A DNA stretch of 64,000 nt, from the NCBI RefSeq assembly GCF_029633865.1, contig NC_079213.1, positions 2,968,200 through 3,032,199 on the forward strand, written 5' to 3'. Source of the DNA: Lampris incognitus. Taxonomy: Eukaryota > Chordata > Actinopteri > Lampriformes > Lampridae. The notes under the pieces were generated by a model. The model did no database searches. It saw nothing but the letters and a program-made list of their open reading frames with translations, and was not told the origin of the DNA. The first letter of the stretch is position 1, and every line of letters begins with the position of its first letter. The translations under genes and the position numbers were made by a program. This document shows, one piece after another, positions 45,801-57,800 of this stretch.

Positions 45801-48800
45801 TAGACACGATTAAATATCCTACAACCTGTAAAATGTAGAGCCCCCTGCATTCAGACACCTATTTAAATCAACATGATGGATGTGGAGAAAGCCTGACTGT
45901 AGGCTTTGTTGGTTCTCATACAGAGGTGGAGATGTTGGATGGAGGTGGACTCCAGCTGCTGGAGCTGACTCCCATTGACCCGTGGTCTACCAAACCACGC
46001 AACCCACTGGAACTGCAGGATGGCGAGGCAACGGTGAGCATCCTGAAACCCAGATACAATGATACAGCTACAATCCCCAAGATTTACATGCAAACAAATG
46101 TCCTCTTTGATACTTTCTACCACTGGTTTATATAGCTGTTGCAAATTTACAAACATGCAATTTATAGTGGCTTTTTTACCATGTTCCAAGTTCCTAGGCC
46201 ACTTAATCTGCAAAGTATCTTTTTTTACTCATGTTCCACTGAATTAAATCCACATTTCTTCTGAAACCCAATATACTGCACCTTCCCTGCTCGGTCCCTC
46301 TGTCTAGGGAACCAGTATAAGTCCTTTTCTCCTTCCTTAACCAAATATGCGGCTCATAAATCAGATTTTCATACCGGATGGCTTGAGGCCCAAGTAACCA
46401 ACAACTGCCACTGGTACTGTTGACCAACAGGGTGCCAGGGAAAACTATGCTACTGTTGGGAGAAGGAGAGGGGGAAGGCATGCCCAGAGGCAGTGGGAGA
46501 GGAGGAAGGGTAGGAGTGTGGAAGTGAGAGTCGGAACGTTGAATATTGGCACTATGACTGGTAAAGGGAGAGAGATGGCTGATATGATGGAGAGAAGGAA
46601 GGTAGAAGGGGTGTGTGCAAGAGACCAGGTGGAAGGTGCCAGGAGCATCAGAGATGGGTTCAAAGTCTTCTACCATGGTGCAAATGGGAGGAGAAATGGA
46701 GAAGGGGTAATTCTGGAGGAAAAGTATGTCAAGAGTATGTTAGAGGTGAAGAGAGTGTCAGACAGAGAGAGATGAGAGTATGAAGCTGGAAATCGAAGGT
46801 GTGTTGATGAATGTTATCAGCGCATATGCCCCGCAAGTTGGGTGTGAGATGGAAGAGAAAGAAGAATTCTGGAGTCAGTTGGATGAAGTGGAGTGTACCC
46901 ATGGAGGAGAAAGTGGTGATTGGAGCGGACTTCAATGGGCATGTTGGTGAACGGAACAGAGGTGATGAGGAGGTGATGGGTAAGTATGGTGTCAAGGAGA
47001 GAAATGTGGAAGGACAGATGGTGGTGGATTTTGTGAAAAGGATGGAAATGGCTGTGGTGAATACATATTTCAGGAAGAGGGAGGAACACAGGGTGACGTG
47101 TAAGAGTGGAGAAAGATGCACACAGGTGGACTATAATTTATGCAGTAGGTGCAATCTGAAAGGGATTGGAGACTACAAGGAGGTGACAGGGAAGAGTATA
47201 CCTAGGCAGCATCAGATGGTGGTCTATAGGATGACTTTGGAGATCGAGAAGAGGAAGAGAGTGAAGGCAGAGCCAAGGATCAAATGGTGGAAGTTGAAGA
47301 AGGAAGACTGTTGTGTGGAGTTCAGGGAGGAGTTAAGACAGGCCCTGGGTGGTAGTGAAGGGTTGCCGGATGTCTGGGCAACTACTGCAGATATAGTGAG
47401 GGAGACAGCTAGGAAGATACTTGGTGTGTCATCTGGACAAAGGAAGAAAGACAAGGAGACTTGGTGGTGGAATGAGGAAGTACAGGAAACTATACAGAAG
47501 AAGAGGTGGACAAAGACAAAGTAGGATAGTCGGAGAGGTGAAGAAAGTAGACAGGAGTACAAGGAGATGCGGCATAAAGTGAAGTGAGATGTGGCGAAGG
47601 CCAAGGACAAGGCGTATGATGAGTTGTATTAGAGGTTGGGCACTAAAGAAGGCGTTGTACCAATTGGCGAGACAGCAGGACCAAGCTGGGAAGGATGTGC
47701 AGCAGGTTGAGGCAATTAAGAATAGAGATGGAAATGTGTGGACAAGTGAGGAAAGTGTGTCGAGAAGATATGTGTCACCTAAGAAGCTTATGTTTTTCGG
47801 TGTACGCTTTCCCAGATAACATTTTACACCCTGCTACTAAGTGCTGGGCTGTCTCAGGGGCATTTTTGCACAGCCTGCATCTTGGGTTTTGTCTGGTGTG
47901 GTAGACCCCTGCCTCAGTCGATCTGGTCCTGAGTGCCTGTTCTTGTGCCGCTATGATCAGAGCCTCTGTGCTGTCCTTCGGCCCAGCCTTTTCCAGCCAC
48001 TGGTAGGATTTCTCGATATCAGCTACATCTTCTATCTGTTGATGGTACATCCAATGGAGGGGCTTGATCTTCCATGATACCTCCTCTTCTTCTTCCTCCG
48101 CACTGTCTTCTGCTGCCTGAGGTGCTCACTCAGCCGTTAATCCTGGGGGGCCCTCTTTCTGATGTATTCATTGATGTTTCTTGTTTAATCTTGGATAGTG
48201 GCCCTGACACTCACTAACCCTCAGCCCCATCATTTCACAGTCTCAGGCTGCTGGATTTGGGGTGGAGTCCTCCGTGCATTGTGAGGAGTTTCTGTGTCCT
48301 GATATCTGTGGCCTTTATCTCCTCCTTTGGGCAGTTTATTATTCCAGCTGGGTATCTGATGACTGGCAAGGGCATATGTGTTGATGGCTTGGATCTTATT
48401 CTTCCCATTGATCTGGCTCCTCAGGACTCTGCCTCACTCTCTAGAGGTATTTGGCTGTAGCTGAGACCCTTGCTGCCTCCTTGTGGTTTCCATATGCCTG
48501 TGGAATATCCAGGTAGTTGTAACTGTCCTGTATGTCTGTTATCCTGCCATCTGGTAATTCAATCCCTTCAGTGCTCACCATCTTTCCTCATTTTGCTACC
48601 ATTCCTCCATACTTGTCCAGTCTGAATGACATCCCGATTTTGTTGTAGATCATGGTGACGTGGATCAGCAAGTCAATGTCTTGCTCATTCCTGGCATACA
48701 GCTTGATGTCATCCATGTATAGGAGGTGGCTGATGGTAACTCCACTTCTGAACCTTTATCCATATCCACTCTTTGTGATGATCTGACTGAGGGGGTTCAG

Positions 48801-51800
48801 GCCTATGCAGAAGAGCAGCAGGGACAGTGCGTCACCTTGGTATATGCCACATGTGATGGTTACCTGTGTGATTGTCTTTGAGTTGGCCTCCAGTGTTGTT
48901 GTTTTTTTTTCCACTGCCGAGTTGGGTTCTCAATGAAGGCTATTACTGTCCTGTTGGCTTTGTATTGTGCCAAGCACTCCAGTAACCAGGTGTGGGGCAT
49001 TGAATCTCGTAGGCTTTCTTGTAGTCAATCCAGACTGTGCTCAGGTCGGTCTGTCTGGTCTTGGAGTCTTGGGTGACTGCTCTATCAACCAGTAGCTGAT
49101 GCTGATGATGGTGTTGTTCCCAATTCCTGAGTTTCACTCATGTATTGACTCATGTGCCCATTCAGCTTAAGTGCCATAATGCCTGACAAGATCTTACATG
49201 TTGTGGAGAGGCAGGTTCACAGGACAACTCATTTTTTCAAACTTTTTGCTTCCTGAAAAAAAAAATTAGAGATTATGATAGACAGTGTCAAGATGAACAC
49301 AAAAATAATTTCAGATTTGCAGTATCACGTAGGAATTTTGAGAAACATTAAAATAACTTTTATTGAATTTAACATGTTTAATTGCATAATGATGCTGACA
49401 CATTGTGTTAATTCAACTGAGCTTAAAATGTTTTGCAGCTGATTTTCGTTTGTATTCAGCATCTGGTGCCTCTCATGTCAGTTTCCAACAATAGTCGGCC
49501 AGCATTGATGGATTGATTCCAGTTGCCCTGATACCTCTTTTCCATGGTCGCAATGTCCTGATGAAACCTTTCACCATGTTTGTTACTGATCAAGATCAGC
49601 GGGGAAGAAGTCCAAAGGTGAATGCAGAAAATGAATTTTCAATGACATGTTGCACTTCATGTCATGGGTTTGGCTCGCCACTCCAGGACCAACTGCGCTT
49701 CTCCAACAGAAACAAGCCGGGCTGAAGAATCCAAGGATCTTGTAGAATCCCACAATTAAAAGAAGACAGCAAAAGACCTGGCCAACACTTTTCCTTTGGT
49801 AAATAGAGCAGGATTGTAACTACCAGAGGTCTTTTTGGGGTCGGTGAATACGTGGCTATTGTGATCACTGTTTCAACACACGTCTGTCTTGATAGCTGTC
49901 CAGGTCCAGGTGGCGCATAATCAGTCCAGCGCCTAGCAGCTAGTTTCCGTGTGGGAGATTATTTCACTCTCATTGTTATTTTATTGTTGTTATTGTTGTT
50001 TGTTGGCCCTCTGATGGCCTGGTGGCCTGTCCAGGGTGTCTCCCCACCTGCCACCCAATGACTGCTGGGATAGGCTCCAGCATCCCCGCGACCCTGAGAG
50101 CAGGATAAGCGGTTTGGATAATGGGTGGATGGATGGATGTTGCACATCATGGTTTTGTATGTTTTAAGCATGTTGTCAAGCAGCTCAGTGTAGTTTCATG
50201 CTCTGTAGTAGCCAAGAAAATTCTCAACAACATCCTTAAATGCCTTCCATGCTATTTTCTCTGGCCCCACTAGCAGATCTTCTAACTCCTTCATTGATGG
50301 CCTGTCTGATTTGTGGACCAACAAAAATGCCTCCCTTCATCTTGGCATCAGTTATTCTCGGAAACGTGTGTCTCAAATAGTGAAATCCATCACCTTCTTT
50401 GTTCACTGCTTTCACAAAATGTTTCATCAAGCCGAGTTTTATATGAAGAGAAGGCAGAGATATCTGTGTTGGGCGGACAAGTGGTTTGTGCGCCACACTT
50501 TTCCAGCCTGGAATGAAATGCTTACGGAGCGGCCAGTTCTTTTCTTTTCTTTTTTTTTTAATGAATTTATTTCTGATTTTTCCCCTTTTCTCCCAATTTA
50601 GTGGCCAATCGATCCCTATTTTAGTTCAAACACCCACCCTCGTACTACATGCGTTAGTCAACTGCATCTCTCCGGCCGGCAGTCTCGAAGGAGACACCTC
50701 CCCACTTCTGTGACAAGGTGAATCCAGGCCGAACCACTGCTTTTTCCGACACACCCAGAGACGCGTTCATGTGACGAACACAAGCCAACTCCACCCCCCT
50801 CCCCAAGACAGCGTTGCCAATATTGCTGCTTCATCGAGTCCGGCCATAGTCAGATCTGACGAGACCCGGGCGCGAACCCCGGTCCCCATTGGGCAGCTGC
50901 ATCGACACAAAGCCCATGCTTAGACCGCTACACCACCGCGGATCCACTAGCGGCCAGTTCTTTTTAATGTAATGTGAGTCTTTAGCTCGGCTATCCCATT
51001 CACACAGGAAACACCAGTACTTTATTTATCCAAGCTGCATTCCTAGTAGCAGTGCCAATACTTTCACATCACCCCAGATGATGACAGGGAACATCCAGTC
51101 CTTTTTACCTGTCCTGTCCAAATCACACATTTGTCTCAGTGCGCTTTACAGCAGTACTGTTGTATTGCTGTAAAGCTCACTGAGACAAATGTGTAATTTG
51201 TGGTAATGGGCTATACAAATAAAATTGACTTGACTTGTGTGACTGCAGTTTAAGTCCGCTGAATCTTGCTTTTTCTATAGGCTACTGTTGTCTTATTGCT
51301 CGTCTCTCACTCTGGTATCTACATTATGTGTTCATTTTATGTTTCAGTGGTGTTTGTGTATTTATTTGTACTGTTTTGTGTGTATGCCGCTATCTTGGCC
51401 AGCTCTCCCTTGCAAAAAAGCTTCTGAATCTCAGCTGGACTTCCTGGTTAAATAAAAGTTAAACAAATAAATATGAATGAATGAGTAAATAAAAATTAAG
51501 CATCTCTTTCCCCACCTGCTGGGGATAGGTGCGCTACTTGACCCATGCCTGTATGGAGCTGAACCTTGGAGGGAGACGGGTCGTGTTCGACCCGTGGCTG
51601 AAGGGACCCGCCTTTGCCCGTGGGTGGTGGTTGTACCACGAGCCGCCACCCGACGCCATGGACAGACTGTGCAACGCCGACTTCATCTACATCAGCCACA
51701 TGCACTCCGACCACCTCAGGTCTGTAATGTTTGTGTTTTTATGAACCTGTCACTTGGGCTCCTAAATACACAGGTATAAAATGTAAGATGTCTGGTTAAA

Positions 51801-54800
51801 CAAAATATACTTTTTTCCCTCAAACATGGCTGACATACTTCCGTTTCATCACGGAAGGATAAAGATGGGTTCTCACCCCACTGCCTGCGATGTTCAAAAG
51901 CCAACTTCCTATCGCAGTCGATTCTGTATGTAGTCACTGATGTGTTTCAACACAGCATACATCACAATACAGGCGTTCTCACTGACACGTCTATGTTTCT
52001 GTCATACGGACAAGACAAGATACTGTATTGTCATTGTGTACACACAACAACATTTCGTTTGGTGACTCTCAGACCAGCAGCACTAGACAAGGTAAATGAT
52101 AAAAAAAACCAAGAATAAACAACATTTGTATAAATAAGTGAGGTAGTAAAAATGATGATAAGACAATAAAAGATAGCAGCGGCTTTTAAAGTTCAGAATA
52201 GTGCATGGGGTTATTGCACACAGTTGTCCATATTGCGGCGGCTTTAGTACCAGTTAGTCCTCAGCAGCTATAGGCAGGTGTGTATGTGTGTGGGGGGGTG
52301 GGGGGGTGGAGGCTACAGCTCTGGGGAAGAAGCTGTTCCACAGCCTGTTAGTTCGAGTTTTGATGGTGCGGTATCTTTTCCCCGATGGCAAGGGAACAAA
52401 CAGGCAGTGACCTGGGTGTGTTGCATCGTTGCTGATGCTGCTGGCTTTCCTCTGTAGGCGGCCAGTATGCACAGCATCCAGGTCCGGGAGCACAGCTCCC
52501 ACAATCCTCTGTGCTGACTTTACCACCCGGGCCAAGTCCTTCCTGTTCTCTGCTGTGCAGTTGGCATACAACGACTGCATGTCTAAAAAAGTGATTTGAT
52601 CAAGGGTGTGAGAGCAATCCATATATTATGTTTGCTCACTTTTAATCTTTGACCATGTATCAGCTATGCTATGTTTACATTGCTTGGATGGATGCTTGGA
52701 GCTCATGTGTAGCAGGTCAAAGGTGGTGCTATAAGGTGCCTTCTCCTTGGCCGATGTGAGGCTTGCCCCAGTTCTTGCTCTGCTGCAGTGTCTTGCACTT
52801 CTGTTGTTAATGTCAGAAGAGCACCATGTCTATGGAAACACAACCGTGAGGAGCTGCTGTACATCAGGAGGACTACATTTGGCGATTTGGGACTATCTGC
52901 CAACGTTTCTGCCAACATTCCAGATGATATACTGGTTGTAAACAACTCTGGATTGCGACCCTGGGGAAATACACCTAGCACAGGGAGATGGAGAACAGGG
53001 GTGCTCTCCAGGTTCAGGAGACGGCCCTATCAGCCCCCCACTACCGGCACTGATCCTATCCAACGTGCGATCCCTCAAAAATAAAATGGATGAACTTTTG
53101 TCTTTAACACAAACCGACAGAGACTACAGAGACTGCTCAGCCTTCTGCTCTACTGAGGCATGACTGGATCAACCGGTTCCTGATCAAGCGGTAACACCGC
53201 CCCCCCCCCCCCGGCTTCAGTATCATCAGAGCCGCCAGGTCAGTCAAAGTACCTCACAAGTCAAAAGGTGGGGGTATTTGTCTCATGGTCAATCAGCGCT
53301 GGTGTAACAACACAACAATCCTTCATCACTACTGCTCTTAAGATCTTGAATTCATCAGTTTGAACTGGAGACCATATTACCTTCCGAGAGAGTTCACTTC
53401 AATTGTATTAGTTAGTGTTCACATTCCACCACAAGCTAATGCTAACACAGCCATTAGCTAACTCTCACGACATATTTCCTCTGTTCAAAGCTCCAACCCT
53501 GACACGTCTGTCATTGTGTTAGGTGATTTCAACCATACAAACCTGTCCCTCAAATTATAAGCAACAAGTCACTTGCCATAGCAAAGAAAACAAAACATTG
53601 GATCACTGCTACATCTCAATTTCGAATGCTTATCGTGCATTTATGAGGGCTGCACTGGGGAAGTCCAACCATGCTGTGAAAGGCTTACCCACGCCTTCAT
53701 TTCCAGTAGATTAGATTATTGCAATGGTCTGTTCACAGGTTTGTCAAAAAAAGCTATTCGGCTGTGACAGAAACTTACCAGTTATCCTTTAACCTAATGT
53801 GTCCTTATACTAATGTATTATTTAACCTAATATATCCTTATACTAATGTATCCTTTAACGGCCAGGTACAGGCATCTTGCTTATCAGCTAGTTGCCTGCA
53901 ACCTCCCCTATAAAGCATACACTTTCCGACCCCTCATCATCAGACCTTGCAGATTGCCTAGCTATTCTGTGTCCGATCCTTTCTGCAGAAAGCTCATTAA
54001 ATTTCTATTTAATCTATTACTCTTGCAAGACTCCTTATTTTCAGATTTCCACCACACGACAACTCCAACTTATTCAGAATGCTGCTGCTCGGGTCCTAAT
54101 GAAGACTAGGAAATTAGATCACATTACACCAGTCCTAAAGTCCTTCCACTGGTTACCAGTAGCTCAGAGAATTGATTTCAAAGTATTGCTGCTTGTCTAT
54201 AAATCACTTTGTGGCTTTGGGCCCAAATACATCTCTGACATGCTTGTGTCATATGAACCTTCTAGGACCCTTAGGTCATCTGGGGATGGCCTATTGGCTG
54301 TCCAAAGAGTTAGAACAAAACATGGTGAGGCAGCATTTTATTGTCATGTTACACAGACCTGGAATAACCTCCCAGATGATATCAGACAAGCTCCGACCCT
54401 GACCACTTTTAAATCAAAGTTGAACACCTTCCTATTTTGTACCGCTTACCATGCCCTGTAACATCTTTTTAGCTAACTGGTTTACTTTTAAGTCTTTTAT
54501 CCTTTGTATTTTTTGTCTTTACTTTTGCACTTTTTTAAGATTTTTAATTGTAAAAATTGCATACCTTTTACCTTTGTAATTTTGTCACTCTGTAAAGCAC
54601 TTTGAATTGCCCTAGTGTGTGAAATGTGCTGTACAAATAAAATTGCTTTGCCTTGCCTGTGTTACTCTGCATCCCAAAATACAGACAAAAGCTTAAATCC
54701 ACCAAGAAAACAATAAAATCTGTCAGGTTCGCTTCGAGGTTGCTTTGAATGCACTAACTGGAATATACACTCACCGGCCACTTTATTAGGCACACCTGTC

Positions 54801-57800
54801 CAACTGCTCGTTAACGCAAATTTCTAATCAGCCAATCACATGGCAGCAACTCAATGCATTTAGGCATGTAGACATGGTCAAGACGATCTGCTGCAGTTCA
54901 AACCGAGCGTCAGAATGGGGAAGAAAGGTGATTTAAGTGACTTTGAACGTGGCATGGTTGTTGGTGCCAGACGGGCTGGTCTGAGTATTTCAGAAACTGC
55001 TGATCTACTGGGATTTTCACGCACAACCATCTCTAGGGTTTACAGGGAATGGTCCGAAAAAGAGAAAATATCCAGTGAGCGGCAGTTCTGTGGGCGAAAA
55101 TGCCTTGTTGGTGCCAGAGGTCAGAGGAGAATGGCCAGACTGGTTCGAGCTGATAGAAAGGCAACAGTAACTCAAATAACCACTCATTACAACCGAGGTA
55201 TGCAGAAGAGCATCTCTGAACGCACAACACGTCGAACCTTGAGGCAGATGGGCTACAGCAGCAGCAGAAGACCACACCGGGTGCCACTCCTGTCAGCTAA
55301 GAACAGGAAACTGAGGCTACAATTCGCACAGGCTCACCAAAATTGGACAATAGAAGATTGGAAAAACGTTGCCTGGTCTGATGAGTCTCGATTTCTGCTG
55401 CGACATTCGGATGGTAGGGTCAGAATTTGGCGTCAACAACATGAAAGCATGGATCCATCCTGCCTTGTATCAACGGTTCAGGCTGGTGGTGGTGGTGTAA
55501 TGGTGTGGGGGATATTTTCTTGGCACACTTTGGGCCCCTTAGTACCAATTGAGCATCGTCTCAACGCCACAGCCTACCTGAGTATTGTTGCTGACCATGT
55601 CCATCCCTTTATGACCACAGTGTTCCCATCTTCTGATGGCTACTTCCAGCAGGATAACGCGCCATGTCATAAAGCTCGAATCATCTCAGACTGGTTTCTT
55701 GAACATGACAATGAGTTCACTGTACTCAAATGGCCTCCACAGTCAACAGATCTCAATCCAATAGAGCACCTTTGGGATGTGGTGGACCGGGAGATTCGCA
55801 TCATGGATGTGCAGCCGACAAATCTGCAGCAACTGCGTGATGCTATCATGTCAATATGGACCAAACTCTCTGAGGAATGTTTCCAGTACCTTGTTGAATC
55901 TATGCCACGAAGGATTAAGGCAGTTCTGAAGGCAAAAGGGGGTCCAACCCGGTACTAGCAAGGTGTACCTAATAAAGTGGCCAGTGAGTGTATTTAGTGC
56001 TGCTTGCGACTCACTCGATGAACTCACTGACACAGTGATGTCATGCATCAAGTTCTGTGAGGAAATGTACATCCCTACCAAAACAGTGACATTGCATGTC
56101 AATAAACAACCCTGGTTCTCCAAAGAATTACACCTCCTACACAAAGAAAATAACTGGGCGTACAAAGAAAAAAACAAAAAACAGAGCTCAAGACAGAGCA
56201 GCCAAGTATAAGTTTCATGCTGCAATAAGAAAAGCAAAGTCCAGCTACACCACAAAATTGGAACAACAGTTCTCTTCCAGTAACTCCAGCTCAATATGAA
56301 AAAATCTTGAGGAAATGACAGATTACAAAAAACGCCCCTGCTCCCCTCCAGATAAGGACCATAACTTCCCAGATAAATTAAATAAGTTTTATGCAAGGTT
56401 TGAAAAGCCTATTCCACCAGCCATCCCCCCTACTCCGACTCCAATGCCACACTTTTGCATCCAGGAGGATGAGGTGAGAGCTACATTCAAGAAGCTGAAC
56501 ATGAGGAAAACAGCAGGGCCAGACGGCATCAGTCCTATTTGTTGAGCCACTGTGCAGTACAATTGGCCCCAATATTTTTCACCGTATTTAACACCTCTCT
56601 AAGCCAATGTACAGTCCCACAGTGCTTCAAACTCTCTACCATCATTCCTGTGCCAAAGTCCTCAAAGATCACCTGCCTCAATGACTTCAGACCAGTTGCC
56701 CTGACATCTGTGGCCATGATGAGGGTATCATTCTGTCACACGTGAAATCTTGCACCTCCCCAATGATGGACCCATATCAGTTTGCCTATCAAGCCAACTG
56801 GTCTGTTGAGGACGCGGTTAGAATAGCCCTCCACCATGCCGTGCAACACCTGGAATCACCAAACACCTACACACACATCCTGTTCATAGACTTTAGTTCC
56901 ACCTTCAACTCCATCACCCCACTCAAACTCTTTACCATACTCTTGGACATGAACATTGACCCAGCCATATGCCACTGGATTCGGAGCTTCCTGTGGAACA
57001 GGCCACAGAGGATGAAGGTGTAAATAACCTAACCTCACACCCTCTTACCCTCCGTACAGGTGCTCCTCAGGGCTGTGTTCTCTCCCTCTGGCTCTTCTCA
57101 CTTTACACCACCCACTATACATCCACAGTTCTGTGAAAATCATAACATATGCAGATGACACAGCCATTGTAGGCCTCATCTCCATCAATGATGAAACCTA
57201 GTACCACACTGAAGTAGACCAAGCTTTCAGTTGGTGTGCAAACAACGACCTTCTGCTTAATACAGCCAAAATCCAAGAACTCATTATTGACTTCCAATGC
57301 ATTCCTAATCCTAAAACACCCATACAAATGAACAGAGACCCCATCACCACCACCGACTCTTTTAAATTCCTTGAAACATGCACCTGCAATAACCTGAAGT
57401 GAAAAATTAACACTGAACACATCATTGCAAACGCTCAACAATGACTTTACTTCTTAGGCAGCTTAAAAAATACCGGATCAAACATCAAATGCTCGTTCTG
57501 TTTTACTCAGGCATTATCAAGTCCATCGTAACATCTCCTATTACAGGATGGTACAGTGGCATGGACAGTCAAACATGGGAAAAACTGCTGCGGATTTTCA
57601 ACAAGGCATCCAAAATCATAGGCAAGCCACTCCCCTCAGTTGAATCTCTACATACTCACCGGATTGTACATTCAAGATTCAAGAGTTTTATTTGTCACGT
57701 ACACACAAGTACAAGTCCCGAGTGCAGTGAAATGAAAAAAGATACGAGCTCCAAAATGTGCAACCAGCAAAGTACAACAGGTACACACGCATTCCAATTT

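Larger units (their letters stand above)
49430..51115 (-). pseudogene. Multicopy mobile-element-like gene ([17 protein letters not shown] family), broken
   Basis: Minus-strand pieces in order: KKDWMFPVI and [13 protein letters not shown] (about 51110-51030), [18 protein letters not shown] (about 51010-50950), then a SINE insertion, then [23 protein letters not shown] sequence, [40 protein letters not shown], another SINE tail, [20 protein letters not shown], and [20 protein letters not shown] (about 49590-49530). I know this order from many uncharacterised, repeated proteins in fish and arthropods, probably transposon-borne; the biochemical role is unknown to me. Frameshifts and two insertions make this copy dead. 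Confidence 0.65.
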
